Shown one piece after another: positions 11,600 to 22,182 of a DNA stretch of 64,000 nucleotides (position 1 is the stretch's first letter; each line of letters starts with the position of its first letter). Origin of the DNA: Epiperipatus broadwayi. Lineage: Eukaryota > Onychophora > Udeonychophora > Euonychophora > Peripatidae. The DNA is taken from assembly GCA_028023455.1 (NCBI GenBank), contig JAQFVV010000230.1:1178001-1242000 (forward strand). Reading direction: 5' to 3'. A model generated the notes under the pieces. That model worked only from the letters and a program-made list of their open reading frames with translations. It made no database searches and had not been told where the DNA came from. Position numbers and translations under genes: made by a program.

Positions 11600-11692
11600 T
11601 GTGTCATAGCATCAGCTGGGAAGTGAACCCGCTAACCTGGGACAACTTCTTGTAAAGCAGCTGTCACTAACCTCTCGACCACCAATGCTTGA
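11600..11692 (-). repeat. tRNA-Gly-like SINE, family G
   Basis: On the minus strand the sequence starts GCATTGGTGGTCGAGAGGTT at 11688 and contains GGGTTCACTTCCC, a box-B-like segment, at about 11630-11618. It ends with GATGCTATGACACATA followed by an A-rich tail. The head is clearly akin to the tRNA-Gly copy at 57.37 kb, and the tail is akin to the copy ending at 26.26 kb. Possible target duplications (aaaatccctt and aaaatcactc) flank it, but they are imperfect. It is a retroposed tRNA-like unit and not a functional tRNA. Confidence 0.65.
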
Positions 11693-11699
11693 CAAGAAG

Positions 11700-12705
11700 G
11701 GATTTTAATAATCAAAGTTTAGTTTAAGTTAAACCATCAATCTCTCTTCTAAAGAAATGTTTTTAAAAAGAATACCCAAGCAGGGCTATTACAAGAAATT
11801 TGGAAAGTGTTTACAATTTTTTTTTTGCTTGTATTTTTTAGCTGCTTTAGTGTGGACAAACCATTCTCAACTGTAAAACATTTTTGTTACCACTTCTGTC
11901 TCACAAGTCTTCTATTGACACTTGATTTAATGGTAAATTTAAATGGAATAATATTCTGATCATCAGATAAGATGGGTGCAAAAAGAAAGAGCCATTCCAA
12001 ATATAAAAAAGAAATTGTGGATCTCCCCGGATAAAAAATAAACCCTATGGTGTCTTCTGAGCAAAAATTAATATGAAACCTGATCTTATTTTTAGGAAAT
12101 CATGGTAATTCTATTACATAGTAAGTGTCCATAAAAACTAATCATTCTTCAAACTCTCAGCAGTGGCAACTCTAAATCTTTACATATGTTGCTTAGTTTA
12201 ATTATTCATCATAAAAATTTTAAAGCACTACCTTACCTAGATCAAAAGTTGTGACAAGAAGTATGGCATTGTATTCATACATTAAAACATGGTGGAAGAA
12301 GATACTGACATTAAATTTTGTTTTAAATTGGAATAAAACTTCTACTGAAAGGTTTAAAATGATTCAAGCCATGCAGTCACAAGAATGTTTTCAAGCGGTG
12401 GAAAAGGAATTGTAATGGCAGAGAAAACATTAAAGATACTCTGCAATAACTTATGATCCACACACATTAGTGTCTTAAAATTTCTGTCATGAATAGCTAA
12501 ACTATGACACTATATATCACATGCATTGATTCAGAGATGGCACTGCAATAAACTTGGAGAAAGAATCAGTCACTTTTCACTGTGACCCAATGTGGGAAGT
12601 GTTGAAAAATAAAACAAAAAATAGAAAGGCTTTAAAAAACTTGTTTGAAATATAGGATTTACCTTTTCAATTGATAATGTTTTAAAATGAATCTTTATTA
12701 TGGAA
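11700..12705. other. Unannotated AT-rich DNA
   Basis: I recognise no gene, RNA or repeat family in this stretch. Confidence 0.5.
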
Positions 12706-12711
12706 TTTCAT

Positions 12712-12845
12712 GTATTATCATAACCCTATGTGGTTTGGTGCAGTTATTAAAGTGCCCGATATGGAATTGGGATGTCCCAGGACCAGTTCTGGCACTGAAA
12801 CTTCTTATGAAGTCCTTAGTAATGAAGCCTTTAGCATTTTTTTAT
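12712..12845 (+). repeat. SINE family B copy
   Basis: The tRNA-like head with ggtgcagttattaaa is followed by gggatgtcccaggaccag, then ggcactgaaacttcttatga and a degenerate aatgaagcctttagca, ending in a T-run. It follows the family B order and covers most of the short open frame at 12687-12887, which is therefore not a gene. Confidence 0.65.
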
Positions 12846-14590
12846 TGCATTATAGGAATACTTTTTATAAAATTATTTAAAATTTAATTAATCAGATTTA
12901 AAAATTACAAATTTTTTTAATGAGATGAACCATTTTAATTTAAAAACAAAATTATAAGAGTATAATAAACATTTCAAAAGATTACTCTGTTAATAAATAT
13001 AGTTTTCCACCATTTTGATCTGAAGTTTATTTCTTAATCTCTCCATGTCAACATTTTTCCACCATCCCTCTAGTGGCAAATAGAGTTTACAGTTCAACAT
13101 TTTAATATTAAAACTTTTGTTCAATATTATCAATCAATAAATTAGTCTTGGCTTTTTAAAAATATGAATTTACAAACAAAAAATATTCTAGAAAGATCAT
13201 ATTTGAATTTTCCCAATATGAAATAATAATAATATAAAATAGATAATGAAAACCATTATTTTTTTATTACTGAATAACTATTGTAGTACTATTGAAAAAA
13301 ATAAGTTAATGAAATCTGGGTCGAATTTCATTTTTTAAATGGGAATGAATTTATAAAATCGTGATAAAGCTATGAAATTCTGATCTCAAATTTAAAATTG
13401 CATTTATAAGTATTAACATATTATAAAAATTCAATACTATCGTGTAATGATTGTAATAATTGTAGTTTTCTTTTTATCACATGATCACATTTCCTATACT
13501 AGCACATTAATTGTTGATAAACAGAGCAAATACTATATGGAGAGTTTTGCTCTGTTTAGTTTTCTTTTTATTATTACTCCAACTGTTTTACTTGAATTTT
13601 TGAAAATGAAACATATTTAAAAATTTTTTAAAGCAAACATGAATATATTTCCTTTTAATTATTACTATATAAATATTTTGTAAAAATAATCATAAATATT
13701 TTTAAAATGATGAAACAATAATTTTTTTTCATCATTGCTAACAACAATTTGTTATACACGCAAGTTCAAAGAATCTACCAATCAGAGACCATTTAAACTT
13801 TTGACACTTTGTTTATAGTTTTTCTGTGTGAACTACTGACATCTTCAGGAATTTTTTAAACTAATAAATCAATGTTTACTTTATTTCTAAGTTTTACCAT
13901 CAAATGAATATAAAATAGGCAAAATAATGCTAAAGATAACCACAAAAGAATGATTTAAAGTCAAAGCACAGTAGCACTGTCACAATACTCCATAATATTA
14001 ACCAGCTGATTAGTTAGTTAAATCCTTTAATAAATTTATGTTTTTAAATACAATATTTAAAGACTAAACTATTTTAAATTTTGAATTAAAATTGTCAGCT
14101 TCTAATAGTTTTAAAAATGTTTCTCTGGTGTGTTTGTCATCGCAAAACTGATTTTAAATAAAAGACAAGAAAATATTGTAGCTATTGAAGTTCTTGTAAT
14201 TTATATTTATAAATTTCTTCCTAATGTATGTGGAATTTCTTAAATATGTATAATATATTTACAATGTGTATATAAATAACAACATAAATGTACTTTTAAA
14301 TTATTATGCATATTTTTCCTCTCAAGCTAACAAATATTCCTATCAGAATTAATGTAGTTAAAGTAATTTGTAAAATGAAAGTGACTTAACTCTGCTGGTG
14401 TGGATTTTTTTTAAAATTTTATCAAATAAAAAAAGATAATTTTTTAAATAAAGTAATCTGTTTGTGTATGTTTATGAAAAAATTAAACCTTTAAAGCTTT
14501 ATATTATGATGGTTATGAGTCAGGTCACAACACTATTACAAATTTAAAACTAAAATAGTATAAGAGTATGTAAGCATTTATGTTAGGAAA
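12846..14590. other. Unannotated AT-rich DNA
   Basis: This stretch is dominated by A and T runs. I see only a short trace of the family E edge near 13530-13550 (atatggagagttttgctctg). No coding feature is supported. Confidence 0.5.
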
Positions 14591-14593
14591 ATA

Positions 14594-14703
14594 AGCATAA
14601 TGTGATGTGATGTGATGCATTGTGACTTCTCCTTAAACAGTCAAGAATCTCTCAGCAGCTATGCCCAGAGAAATATGTTAACCACTTTATCTTCCTTTCC
14701 CCA
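14594..14703 (-). repeat. LINE-B 3' terminus, severely truncated copy
   Basis: On the minus strand about 100 bases of the LINE-B 3' end are present, finishing with a repeated ACATC tail. Immediately next to it, on the same strand, is another LINE-B 3' end, so two tails lie in tandem. Confidence 0.75.
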
Positions 14704-15338
14704 TGTGATGTGATGTGATGTATTGTGGCTTCTCCTTAAACGAAGTCAAGAATATCTCAGCAATTATGCCCAGATAAATCTGTTAGCCACTTTATTTTCC
14801 TTTCCCCACTCTAAATTTTCTCATATTCTGCTCCATCCCATTTCCACAACATAATCATTGTCAACTCTATAACCTTTATATCTAAATTATCTTTTCCAAA
14901 ACCCAGCATAAAAACCAATAATTCACTTTCTGTATAATCACTTTTTTCATATTTATTCTTTCATAACTTTATTATATGTACCCTTTCTGTTTTCAAGCAT
15001 TTACATTCAATTAACAAATGCCTAATATTTTCTATTTCTTCCTTACATAATTTACAAAATAAATCACCCATATTTTTCCATTTACATGTATATTCTTTTG
15101 TAGTTAAAGATCCCATTCGAGCCTTAAACAATGAACTACTTTCCTTATTATTATCATATATTAACGCACGCCTAATATTCTGTTTATTTCTATATATATT
15201 TAAACTCTTTTTACTTTCCATACTATTTCTCCATCTCTCTAACTCCCTAATCTTTATTAATAAATTTATTCTTTTATCCCATTCCTTATTACTATAACAC
15301 TCAATAATCCTCTTAACACAATCACCTCATCTTTTGTA
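14704..15338 (-). pseudogene. LINE-B, 5'-truncated C-terminal fragment
   Basis: The minus strand encodes about 86 residues in one frame, starting MESKKSLNIYRNKQN and including CKLCKEEIENIRHLLIEC. This is a CxxC-x7-H-x4-C knuckle of the kind found at the C terminus of several APE-type LINE clades. The segment matches the longer LINE-B copy at 27.6-28.1 kb nearly residue for residue. A frameshift after the knuckle separates it from the expected C-terminal tail. The 3' end has the ACATC-repeat tail. Everything upstream of this region was lost at insertion, which is typical of 5' truncation. Confidence 0.85.
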
Positions 15339-15340
15339 CC

Positions 15341-15600
15341 TTCCATACAGTAGTGCCACCAAGTGCAAGCCTTTGTAATCAATGAATGCAGGAAGGTTTA
15401 TGCTTAAAGTCTCTTCTACTGCCTATTCATCCAACATTCCCAGACTGTTTTCTAGCTTGTGGCTTTTATCAGTGAGAAGTCTTGGATTGAGAGCACTGTG
15501 AGTTTGTACTTGGTGGCATTGCTGTATGGAGAGTTTAGTGCTTTTATTAATAACATGTGTAATCATATGAAAAGGTGATCATGTGATATTTAGGAAAAAA
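15341..15600. repeat. Family E repeat with inverted ends
   Basis: It begins ccttccatacagtagtgcca and near 15515 contains the inverse, ggtggcattgctgtatggag. Between them is the D/E core cccagactgttttctagctt followed by gtggcttttatcagtgagaa. It is inserted immediately beside the truncated LINE-B end. Confidence 0.7.
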
Positions 15601-16048
15601 CTTAAAAAATAAAGTATTCATATGGCATCAGTGCCTAATAGTTGAAAATAAATCATTTTTATTACATCTAAAGATTTTCGATATGTGTGTGTGTGCGTGT
15701 ATTGGAGATAAATGTGCAGTAATAAATCATTTTCAGTGTTCATTGTTTTAATTGTTTGGAGCATTTTGTTGCTATAAGAAAATTAGTTTTTAAGTGACAT
15801 TCAATGCTGGTAGTTGATTTAATTTTCTTATTTAATGTTCGTATAAATATTACAAGCAATAAAAATTATATAACTTGTTGCAAAGGCAGTACAGTTAAAA
15901 TTCCATTTTTATTAAAACTGTTAGGGGAGGGTCCATCGTTGTGAATATATTTAAGAAGTTGGGTCATTAAAAAATATAATTTCCAAAGATATATACTTTA
16001 AGCAATTTTTTTTCTCTTAATTTTAAGATTTTGGAAGAAGGTACTCCT
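15601..16048. other. Unannotated AT-rich DNA
   Basis: I recognise nothing beyond a short GT-rich run near 15682-15700. Confidence 0.5.
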
Positions 16049-16455
16049 ACTGTATTTTTATATTGGACTATTTTAATCATCTAATATGAGTATTAGGAAA
16101 AAGTGGAGAAATCAGGAGGAACCTCATAGATAAGTATATGAAATTTCTACTGACTGTTGCCTTTGGCAGGATGGCTCAGTTTGTTAGAGTGTTACTTTAA
16201 AATTCAACTCTCACGAATCTAAGGGTCCAGGTTTGAATTCCATGCTAGTACTGTCACTGGTCAAGCCAGCAACACTTGAAGAAGAGGGGAGAATAATACC
16301 TCTCAAAATGTTGTGCATTACTAATATGTTTGATATGCTATTACTAAGAGTTGAATGTATTTGGAATATTTAAATAAAAGTTATTTTTTTCTAAAGACAT
16401 TCAATACATATATTAATTAGATGATGGAAATAGTCCAATATAAAAATACAACTAG
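16049..16455 (+). repeat. Penelope-like 3'/terminal fragment with tRNA-like insert
   Basis: From 16095 on, this fragment matches the 3' region of the Penelope-like pseudogene at 33.29-33.64 kb almost throughout. It contains a box-A-like tggctcagtttg at 16172-16183 and a box-B-like ggtttgaattcc at 16230-16241. A stem-loop with the layout of a hammerhead ribozyme follows at 16276-16310. The outer ends, 16049-16085 and 16407-16448, are inverted copies of one another (tatattggactatttt against its complement). Penelope-like elements are known to carry complex terminal repeats in either orientation, which fits. The element has no coding sequence left. Confidence 0.65.
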
Positions 16456-16857
16456 AACACTATCATCACAAACCTTTAGGAAAACACCAGGTACTCTTAC
16501 CTCTTGAGAGGATAGATTGAGTTTGTATACGATGATTAGAATTCAACGATTTTTTTTTCCTTTAGCTCTAATAATTTTTTTTATATGCTAATATTTAAAT
16601 TGTAATGGGGGGGGGGGGAGGGTGAATCCAAACCATTTGTCATTTGTTGCCAAATCTGTAATTCAATAAATAATTACATGGATATTGTTGGATAATAATA
16701 AAATTAAATAAGATTAATATTAGTGTTTGAATAAACCCATATATATATCACAAAATGTTGACATTCAAACCATACGATGTGCACCTATATAATCATGACA
16801 TAGTTATATCAATTTTTAAAATTTTATTTGCATTAATTAATAAATTGTTAAAACAGG
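16456..16857. other. Unannotated DNA with a G-run
   Basis: A poly-G run lies near 16606-16620. The segment just after 16455 also has a counterpart in inverse orientation at 21.4 kb, so the Penelope-like terminal repeat probably extends to about 16500. The remainder is not recognised. Confidence 0.45.
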
Positions 16858-17045
16858 CAAAACTCTCCATACAGCAGTGCCACTCAGTGCAAGCCAGAGT
16901 AATCAATGGATGCCAGAAGGCTTGTGCATAAAATATCTATCTAGTACCTACTCATCCAATGTCCCCAGACTAGTTTCTAGCTTGTGGATTTCATCAGTGA
17001 GGAGCCTTGGATCTGATCATGTGATATTTAGTGATTTAAATTAAT
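16858..17045 (+). repeat. Family E repeat copy
   Basis: The copy runs from aactctccatacagcagtgc through aatcaatggatgccagaagg and the core ccccagactagtttctagct to gatcatgtgatatttagtg. It is one of the cleanest family E copies in the window. It is non-coding. Confidence 0.8.
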
Positions 17046-17680
17046 AAATTGCTAATTTGTTAATATAGAATATTCTCATTTTATTCTCATTCTCATATAT
17101 GCCCATGTTTTACCCCCATGACTAATTAATTAAAAGAAGTTCATGTACACAACCATCATTTTTATTGTCCGTACTTTACACTAAGTAGAATCCAGAAGCT
17201 ATAAAAAAGAAAAATTAATAAAAATGTGAAAAGAGTAAATACTGAAGTTAGTGCCCAGTAATATTATTCTTTCAAATGTGAATAAAGTTATGTTTTTTGA
17301 TTATATCTTATGGCAATCATTTAGGTTTAGATGCTGCATCTAGAAATGAACGAGATATTCTGAGAAAATACTGTGATGAAATATTATAGTTTGATTATTA
17401 CCAGTAATTTGAAAGTTAGATATTTGATGTACATTTTATTATGATCAAATATTTTAAATATTAGTAACTATTTACATGAAATATATCTATTTACTATGCA
17501 AGATTAATCTTCTAAGATGAAAAAAATTAAAACAAACCATACACAAACTCAAAATATATTTAATAAAGTATCTTAATAAAATGTTATAGATTATTAAGGC
17601 CCCTTGTTTAAATGTATATATAGAAAAAAATCGTATTGCAGCTTCTTTAAAATCTCAGTAAGCTTACTATTGTAAGTATA
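17046..17680. other. Unannotated AT-rich DNA
   Basis: I recognise no feature in this stretch. Confidence 0.5.
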
Positions 17681-17947
17681 TCTTTATTTGGTACTTGTGT
17701 ATAATTCAACCGATGACGTTTTTGACTTACTGATTTCCCTTCCGGTAGACATTGACATTTTTTGCATGACAACGTTGTCATGGTAACCAAGTGACTGGTG
17801 TGATTAATTCATCAGAGAGTCAATTTTTTTTTTTTCACCCGCGAGATTTAAAATTCGTAGAGAGGTTTGGGAAATTTTTTGATTTTTCTGTCTATTGCGA
17901 TTTTGCTATCCACAGCATCACAGTTACTTTTTTGAGCTGTTAATTCA

Positions 17948-18296
17948 GGTAAAGTGTTTTATTTATCTGTTTATTTTAAATTTACAAAAAATTTTTGTTA
18001 ATATTTCTACAATTTTCAAACTTACATTGAATTACATTTAATGTGTAAATAATTTATTCTCCGGTAAAGTGTTTTTTATTTATCTGTTTATTTTAAATTT
18101 ACAAAAAGTTTTTGTTAATATTTCTACAATTCTGAAACTTACATTGAATTACGTTTAATGTGTAAATAATTTATTCTCCGGTAAAGTGTTTTTTATTTAT
18201 CTGTTTATTTTAAATTTACAAAAAATTTTAGTTAATATTTCTACAATTCTGAAAATTTACATTGAATTACGTTTAATGTGTAAATAATTTTCAATA
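17948..18296. repeat. Minisatellite, ~116-bp unit, 3 copies
   Basis: Units start with ggtaaagtg at 17948, 18063 and 18180. A further degenerate unit lies near 18380. The array is internal to the TIR element. Confidence 0.85.
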
Positions 18297-18630
18297 ATTT
18301 TTTAAAACAAATTTGGAATATATATTACCAAATGCATGTGATAACAAGGACGCCATTAATGCCAAATTCGCATTAATTCGGGTAAAGTGTTTTATTTATT
18401 TTAAATTTACAAAAACTTTTTGTTAATATTTCTACATTACATTTTTAATGTGTAAATAATTTGAAATAATTTTTTAAATCAATTTTGCAATATGCAGTAC
18501 GTTTTTAAAATTACCAAATGCATGTAAAAGTGCGGCGCCATTAATACCAGATTTGCATTAGATCGCGTCTTTTTTATTTAGGTGTTTATTTAAAATTTAC
18601 AAAAAGTTTTTATTAATATTTCTACAATTC

Positions 18631-18948
18631 TCAAACTTATTTACAAAAAATATTTGTTAATATTTCTACAATTCTCAAACTTACATTGAATTACGTTTTA
18701 ATTTTATTTTTAATTTCTGAATTATATCATACAGCCTCAAACTTATTTACAAAAAATATTTGTTAATATTTCTACAATTCTCAAACTTACATTGAATTAC
18801 GTTTTAATTTTATTTTTAATTTCTGAATTATATCATACAGCCTCAAACTTATTTACAAAAAATATTTGTTAATATTTCTACAATTCTCAAACTTACATTG
18901 AATTACATTTTAATTTTATTTTTAATTTCTGAATTATATCATACAGCC
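18631..18948. repeat. Minisatellite, 106-bp unit, 3 copies
   Basis: Units start with tcaaacttatttac at 18631, 18737 and 18843, giving an exact 106-bp spacing. The units are nearly identical and share part of their sequence with the upstream 116-bp array (gttaatatttctacaattct). Confidence 0.9.
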
Positions 18949-19152
18949 ATGAGAGTAATACAATGTCTGATATATGTGTACACCGGGCCTGTGGCCTGAC
19001 AAAAACATCCGGAGGCCCCCCAGCGCTACACGCTGCTGTATTTTAAAATTGAGAATAATATTTTGACGCATGCATGTACATTTTTTTTTTTAGTATTTGC
19101 CTGACCTGCGTCAGATATTTTTCATTTTTGAATATTTTTTAGCATGTGACCT

Positions 19153-19349
19153 GGATAATTCAACCGATGACGTATTGCCCTGAAGGCATATGTCTAATCT
19201 TGCGATTTTTAACGTATCGTGTTCACGTGATCTGCGGACACATTTTAGCGATTACATGTGTCCGCAGATCCCTTGGAGATGTTATCTTAAAAATCGCAAG
19301 ATTAGACTGATATGCCTTCAGGGTAATATGTCATCGGTTAAATTATACA
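19153..19349. repeat. Long hairpin at right end of the TIR element
   Basis: The left arm repeats the element's own terminus in direct orientation (ataattcaaccgatgacg) and continues through ccctgaaggcatatgtctaa. The right arm is its complement and runs to the element's right end. Near the centre a second stem forms from gatctgcggacaca and tgtgtccgcagatc. It looks like a short MITE-like version of the element lying at one end. Confidence 0.85.
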
Positions 19350-19365
19350 CAAGTACCCTTTATTT

Positions 19366-20078
19366 TATTACCAGTAACTTAAAATTGTGACCAGTTTATG
19401 TCTCCGATATGGTTAGTTAACATAGCTTGACTATTTTTTTAGTGCCAGTAATATTATCTTTTGATAGGAAAATTGTGTGACTGCTTGCAATAAAAAAAGC
19501 GTTCTCCCATGAATCATCACTACTTGTGGATTCTGGGTATTTTTCCCATTGAAAGAGCTATATCATTCAGGCTTCAGTTGATTCACATTGGATGCCTTAG
19601 AACATACTGTCTTCATCATTTCCATTATATAAAAATTTATTATTCTAGCTGTAAGTGAATTTGTACAGGAAAGTACTTTTACAGCCTTATTCTTTAAGAC
19701 AAACAATGATCATGGATAAGTGACAAGTACTATATTTGGTATCTTTCCACACTTTGATTGATTTCATTTTATCCGCAGTGCTACTTTGGCTCCACCTAGT
19801 ATTAAAAATAATGTAAACAGCATCCAATTTTTTTCTCACATTTTTATAGCTGAATAAATAATCTTTTTTAACTTAATTCTATAAACTATAAACAGTTAGA
19901 CCAGAAGGAAAAGCAACTGGTTTGAGACCTTCAGTTAAAAAAGAGGAAAAAGTTTCCAGCGTCAGTCTGTTTCTTACTGCAGTTCCTGGATCATATCCAA
20001 ATTAGAAAAGCAAAAAAGCCTCAGACTGATCAGTTGAATAATATCCCTTTGTTGCACAGTTATCACATGACTTTTTAC
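19366..20078. other. Unannotated AT-rich DNA
   Basis: I recognise no gene or repeat family in this stretch. Confidence 0.5.
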
Positions 20079-20093
20079 AAATTAACCATATAA

Positions 20094-20958
20094 CTGAAAC
20101 ACAGGCTTATTATATACCTGTGTCTATATATGTAATATAGGGTATATGAGCACAGACTTTCAGATGACCCATCACTCTCCACTCTATCTAATAACACTGA
20201 TACACTCAAGCACATATATGCTGAAAAGATAAATAATCACCAATATATGTATTTCATGCTAAACCAGCAATCATCAGTTGGTCCAGATTATCATCTCCCA
20301 CACATATATACTATAAGTGCTCAGATATATATTAAGATAGACAATCTTCATACTTTAATGGTTTAGCATGAAATATGTATATTGGTGATTATTTATCTTT
20401 TCAGCATATATGTGCTTGAGTGTATCAGTGTTATTAGATAGAGTGGAGAGTGATGGGTTATCTAAAAGTCTGTGCTCATATACCCTATATTACATATATA
20501 GACACAGGTATATAATAAGCCTGTGTTTCAGTTATTACATTGTAGAGATGTCTGCCCATCCTTGCATATGTATTAAATGGATTATGTCCTGTACATGTGG
20601 CATTCAGATTGATTTTAGGTCAACATGGATGTGACAAGAATCTTGGCCTCAGGGTGGTCTTCGAGCATTCCATCATCAGATTTTCAATTGGATGGACAGT
20701 TGAAGAGTTGGAGGGTGTAGTAGATTGTAGCCTGTCCATTAAAGTATGAAGATTGTCTATCTTAATATATATCTGAGCACTTATAGTATATATGTGTGGG
20801 AGATGATAATCTGGACCAACTGATGATTGCTGATTTAGCATGAAATACGAATATTGGTGATTATTTATCTTTTCAGCATATATGTGCTTGAGTGTATCAG
20901 TGTTATTAGATAGGGTGGAGAGTGATGGGTCATCTGAAAGTCTGTGCTCATATACCCT
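20094..20958. mobile_element. Foldback family A2 composite with 15-bp flanking repeats
   Basis: Positions 20086-20537 form a near-perfect palindrome: arms of about 180 bases around a spacer at about 20273-20359. The ends carry the A2 mini-palindrome (acacagg ... cctgtgt). A second right half follows at 20540-20958 with the usual landmarks cattccatcatcagattttc and gagtgtatcagtgttattag. The 15-bp sequence aaattaaccatataa occurs at 20079-20093 and again at 20959-20973, so the composite may have inserted as one unit. Open frames across it are repeat by-products. Confidence 0.75.
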
Positions 20959-20973
20959 AAATTAACCATATAA

Positions 20974-21410
20974 TAAATAAGTAATAGAACTTATATTTTA
21001 TCAGTTTTTTTGATGACTGAAGTCATCTTACTCTTAAAGGTAATCTAAATAAATATCTTTATGGTTTTTATAATATTATAATAAACCGAATTTATATATA
21101 TATATATATACAATTAAATGAAGAAAGCTAAAAAATTACCATGGGATATGAAATAAACATATACAACTGCATTCCATAACTAGAAAAATCAAGAATAAAA
21201 TTGCACATCACTTTACTACAAATCTGGGATTTAAATAAAGTTTTGTTTCCTGACAATTTGAACTTGTATTTGAATATCAAAGTGAATTCAGACCATTACT
21301 TCTATTATTACAGCTGGCTTGAATTTGAATTTATTATTATTCTTACCCTTGTCAGGCAAATATTGCCTTATTTAAATATGAGGCTTAGAGTAAAATCACA
21401 GTTTTAGTGT
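20974..21410. other. Unannotated DNA with a short TA run
   Basis: A TA dinucleotide run lies at about 21091-21111. Nothing else is recognised. Confidence 0.5.
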
Positions 21411-21411
21411 T

Positions 21412-21480
21412 TTCCTGAAGGTTTGTGGTGATGGTATTTTAATTGTATTTATATATCGGACTATTTCCATTTTATTTCTG
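21412..21480 (-). repeat. Penelope-like terminal fragment
   Basis: On the minus strand this reads atggaaatagtccgatatat and then through accatcaccacaaacct, which matches the outer part of the fragment at 16.42-16.49 kb. Only this terminal piece is present. Confidence 0.55.
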
Positions 21481-21624
21481 AATTTTTTATTAACAAAATG
21501 TGGATGTTCAAATTTACTTTCAGAATACATGAATTTCTATTTTTTTTTTCATTTTCATATATTTTGGTGCTGTATTTATTATACTGTTTATGATATATAT
21601 ATAATTGTATTTTTCATTTATTTT

Positions 21625-21835
21625 GGACGATGTGGCAGAGTTATAGTGTATCCACTTGCCAAGCTCATAGCTTCGGGTTTGAATTCAGATAGAATAAGTT
21701 TGGATTTTTATAGGACTCCAAAAATACTTAGAATTTGTTTTCTAAGTAGCTGACCCAAAGAAAACTAGCTAACTATCCAAAATTGATTAGTAAATATATA
21801 TTTACTCATTCTTAACTGGGGGCAGGAGGGGGGAC
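21625..21835 (+). repeat. SINE family C copy
   Basis: A tRNA-like head contains tggcagagttatagtg (box-A-like) and cgggtttgaattcag (box-B-like). The body continues with a decayed core and ends with ttactcattcttaactg. The same head and body are found at 23.74 kb. It accounts for most of the open frame at 21529-21753. Confidence 0.65.
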
Positions 21836-22011
21836 GACAAAGCACCGTTCAAGTTTTTGTGAGTAATGACTTCTACCTTACTGCTCTCTTTTGTAGGACC
21901 GCTGGGAATATCTTTTTTCTGCATTGAGTTATTTAGATGCTGTTTATTTTTTTCGTCATTATTATTTTTGTTAGAGTAAAAAAAAATAAAGGTTTGAAAC
22001 ACCCAATTAAC

Positions 22012-22182
22012 AAGAGATTGCCAAAGATCTAGAAAGCGGCCTTATGTGAGATGGATGAAATAAGGAAGTGTGCTGGGATGATATGGAGAAGAGAGGCTAG
22101 AGATAGGAGATGGATTGAATTTGGAGAGACCTTCATTTTGCAGTGGATTGATAATGATTGAAAATAATGATGATGGTGATGA
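22012..22182 (+). pseudogene. RTE LINE, 3'-terminal fragment
   Basis: It matches the last 45 or so codons of the RTE copies at 39.5 and 50.7 kb (RWMDEIRKC, then ARDRRWIEFGETFILQWIDN in decayed form), then a GATGAT-rich tail. Everything upstream is absent, as in 5'-truncated LINE insertions. Confidence 0.8.

Larger units (their letters stand above)
17690..19357. mobile_element. Non-autonomous TIR element with 8-bp target duplication
   Basis: The left end reads ggtacttgtgtataattcaa and the right end is its complement with one mismatch; together the inverted ends run about 27 bases up to the cgatga motif. The element is flanked by a perfect 8-bp direct repeat, ctttattt, at 17682-17689 and 19358-19365. 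Inside are a perfect palindrome atgacaacgttgtcat near 17766-17781, two minisatellite arrays and a large hairpin at the right end. No transposase-like frame is present. Target duplications of 8 bp are known for hAT, P and Merlin superfamilies, and termini starting GG would suit Merlin, but I cannot assign a superfamily. Confidence 0.85.

Noticed and set aside
17948-18948. CRISPR-like array
   Set aside because: The units are over 100 bp, directly adjacent and without unique spacers; they are minisatellites inside a eukaryotic transposable element.
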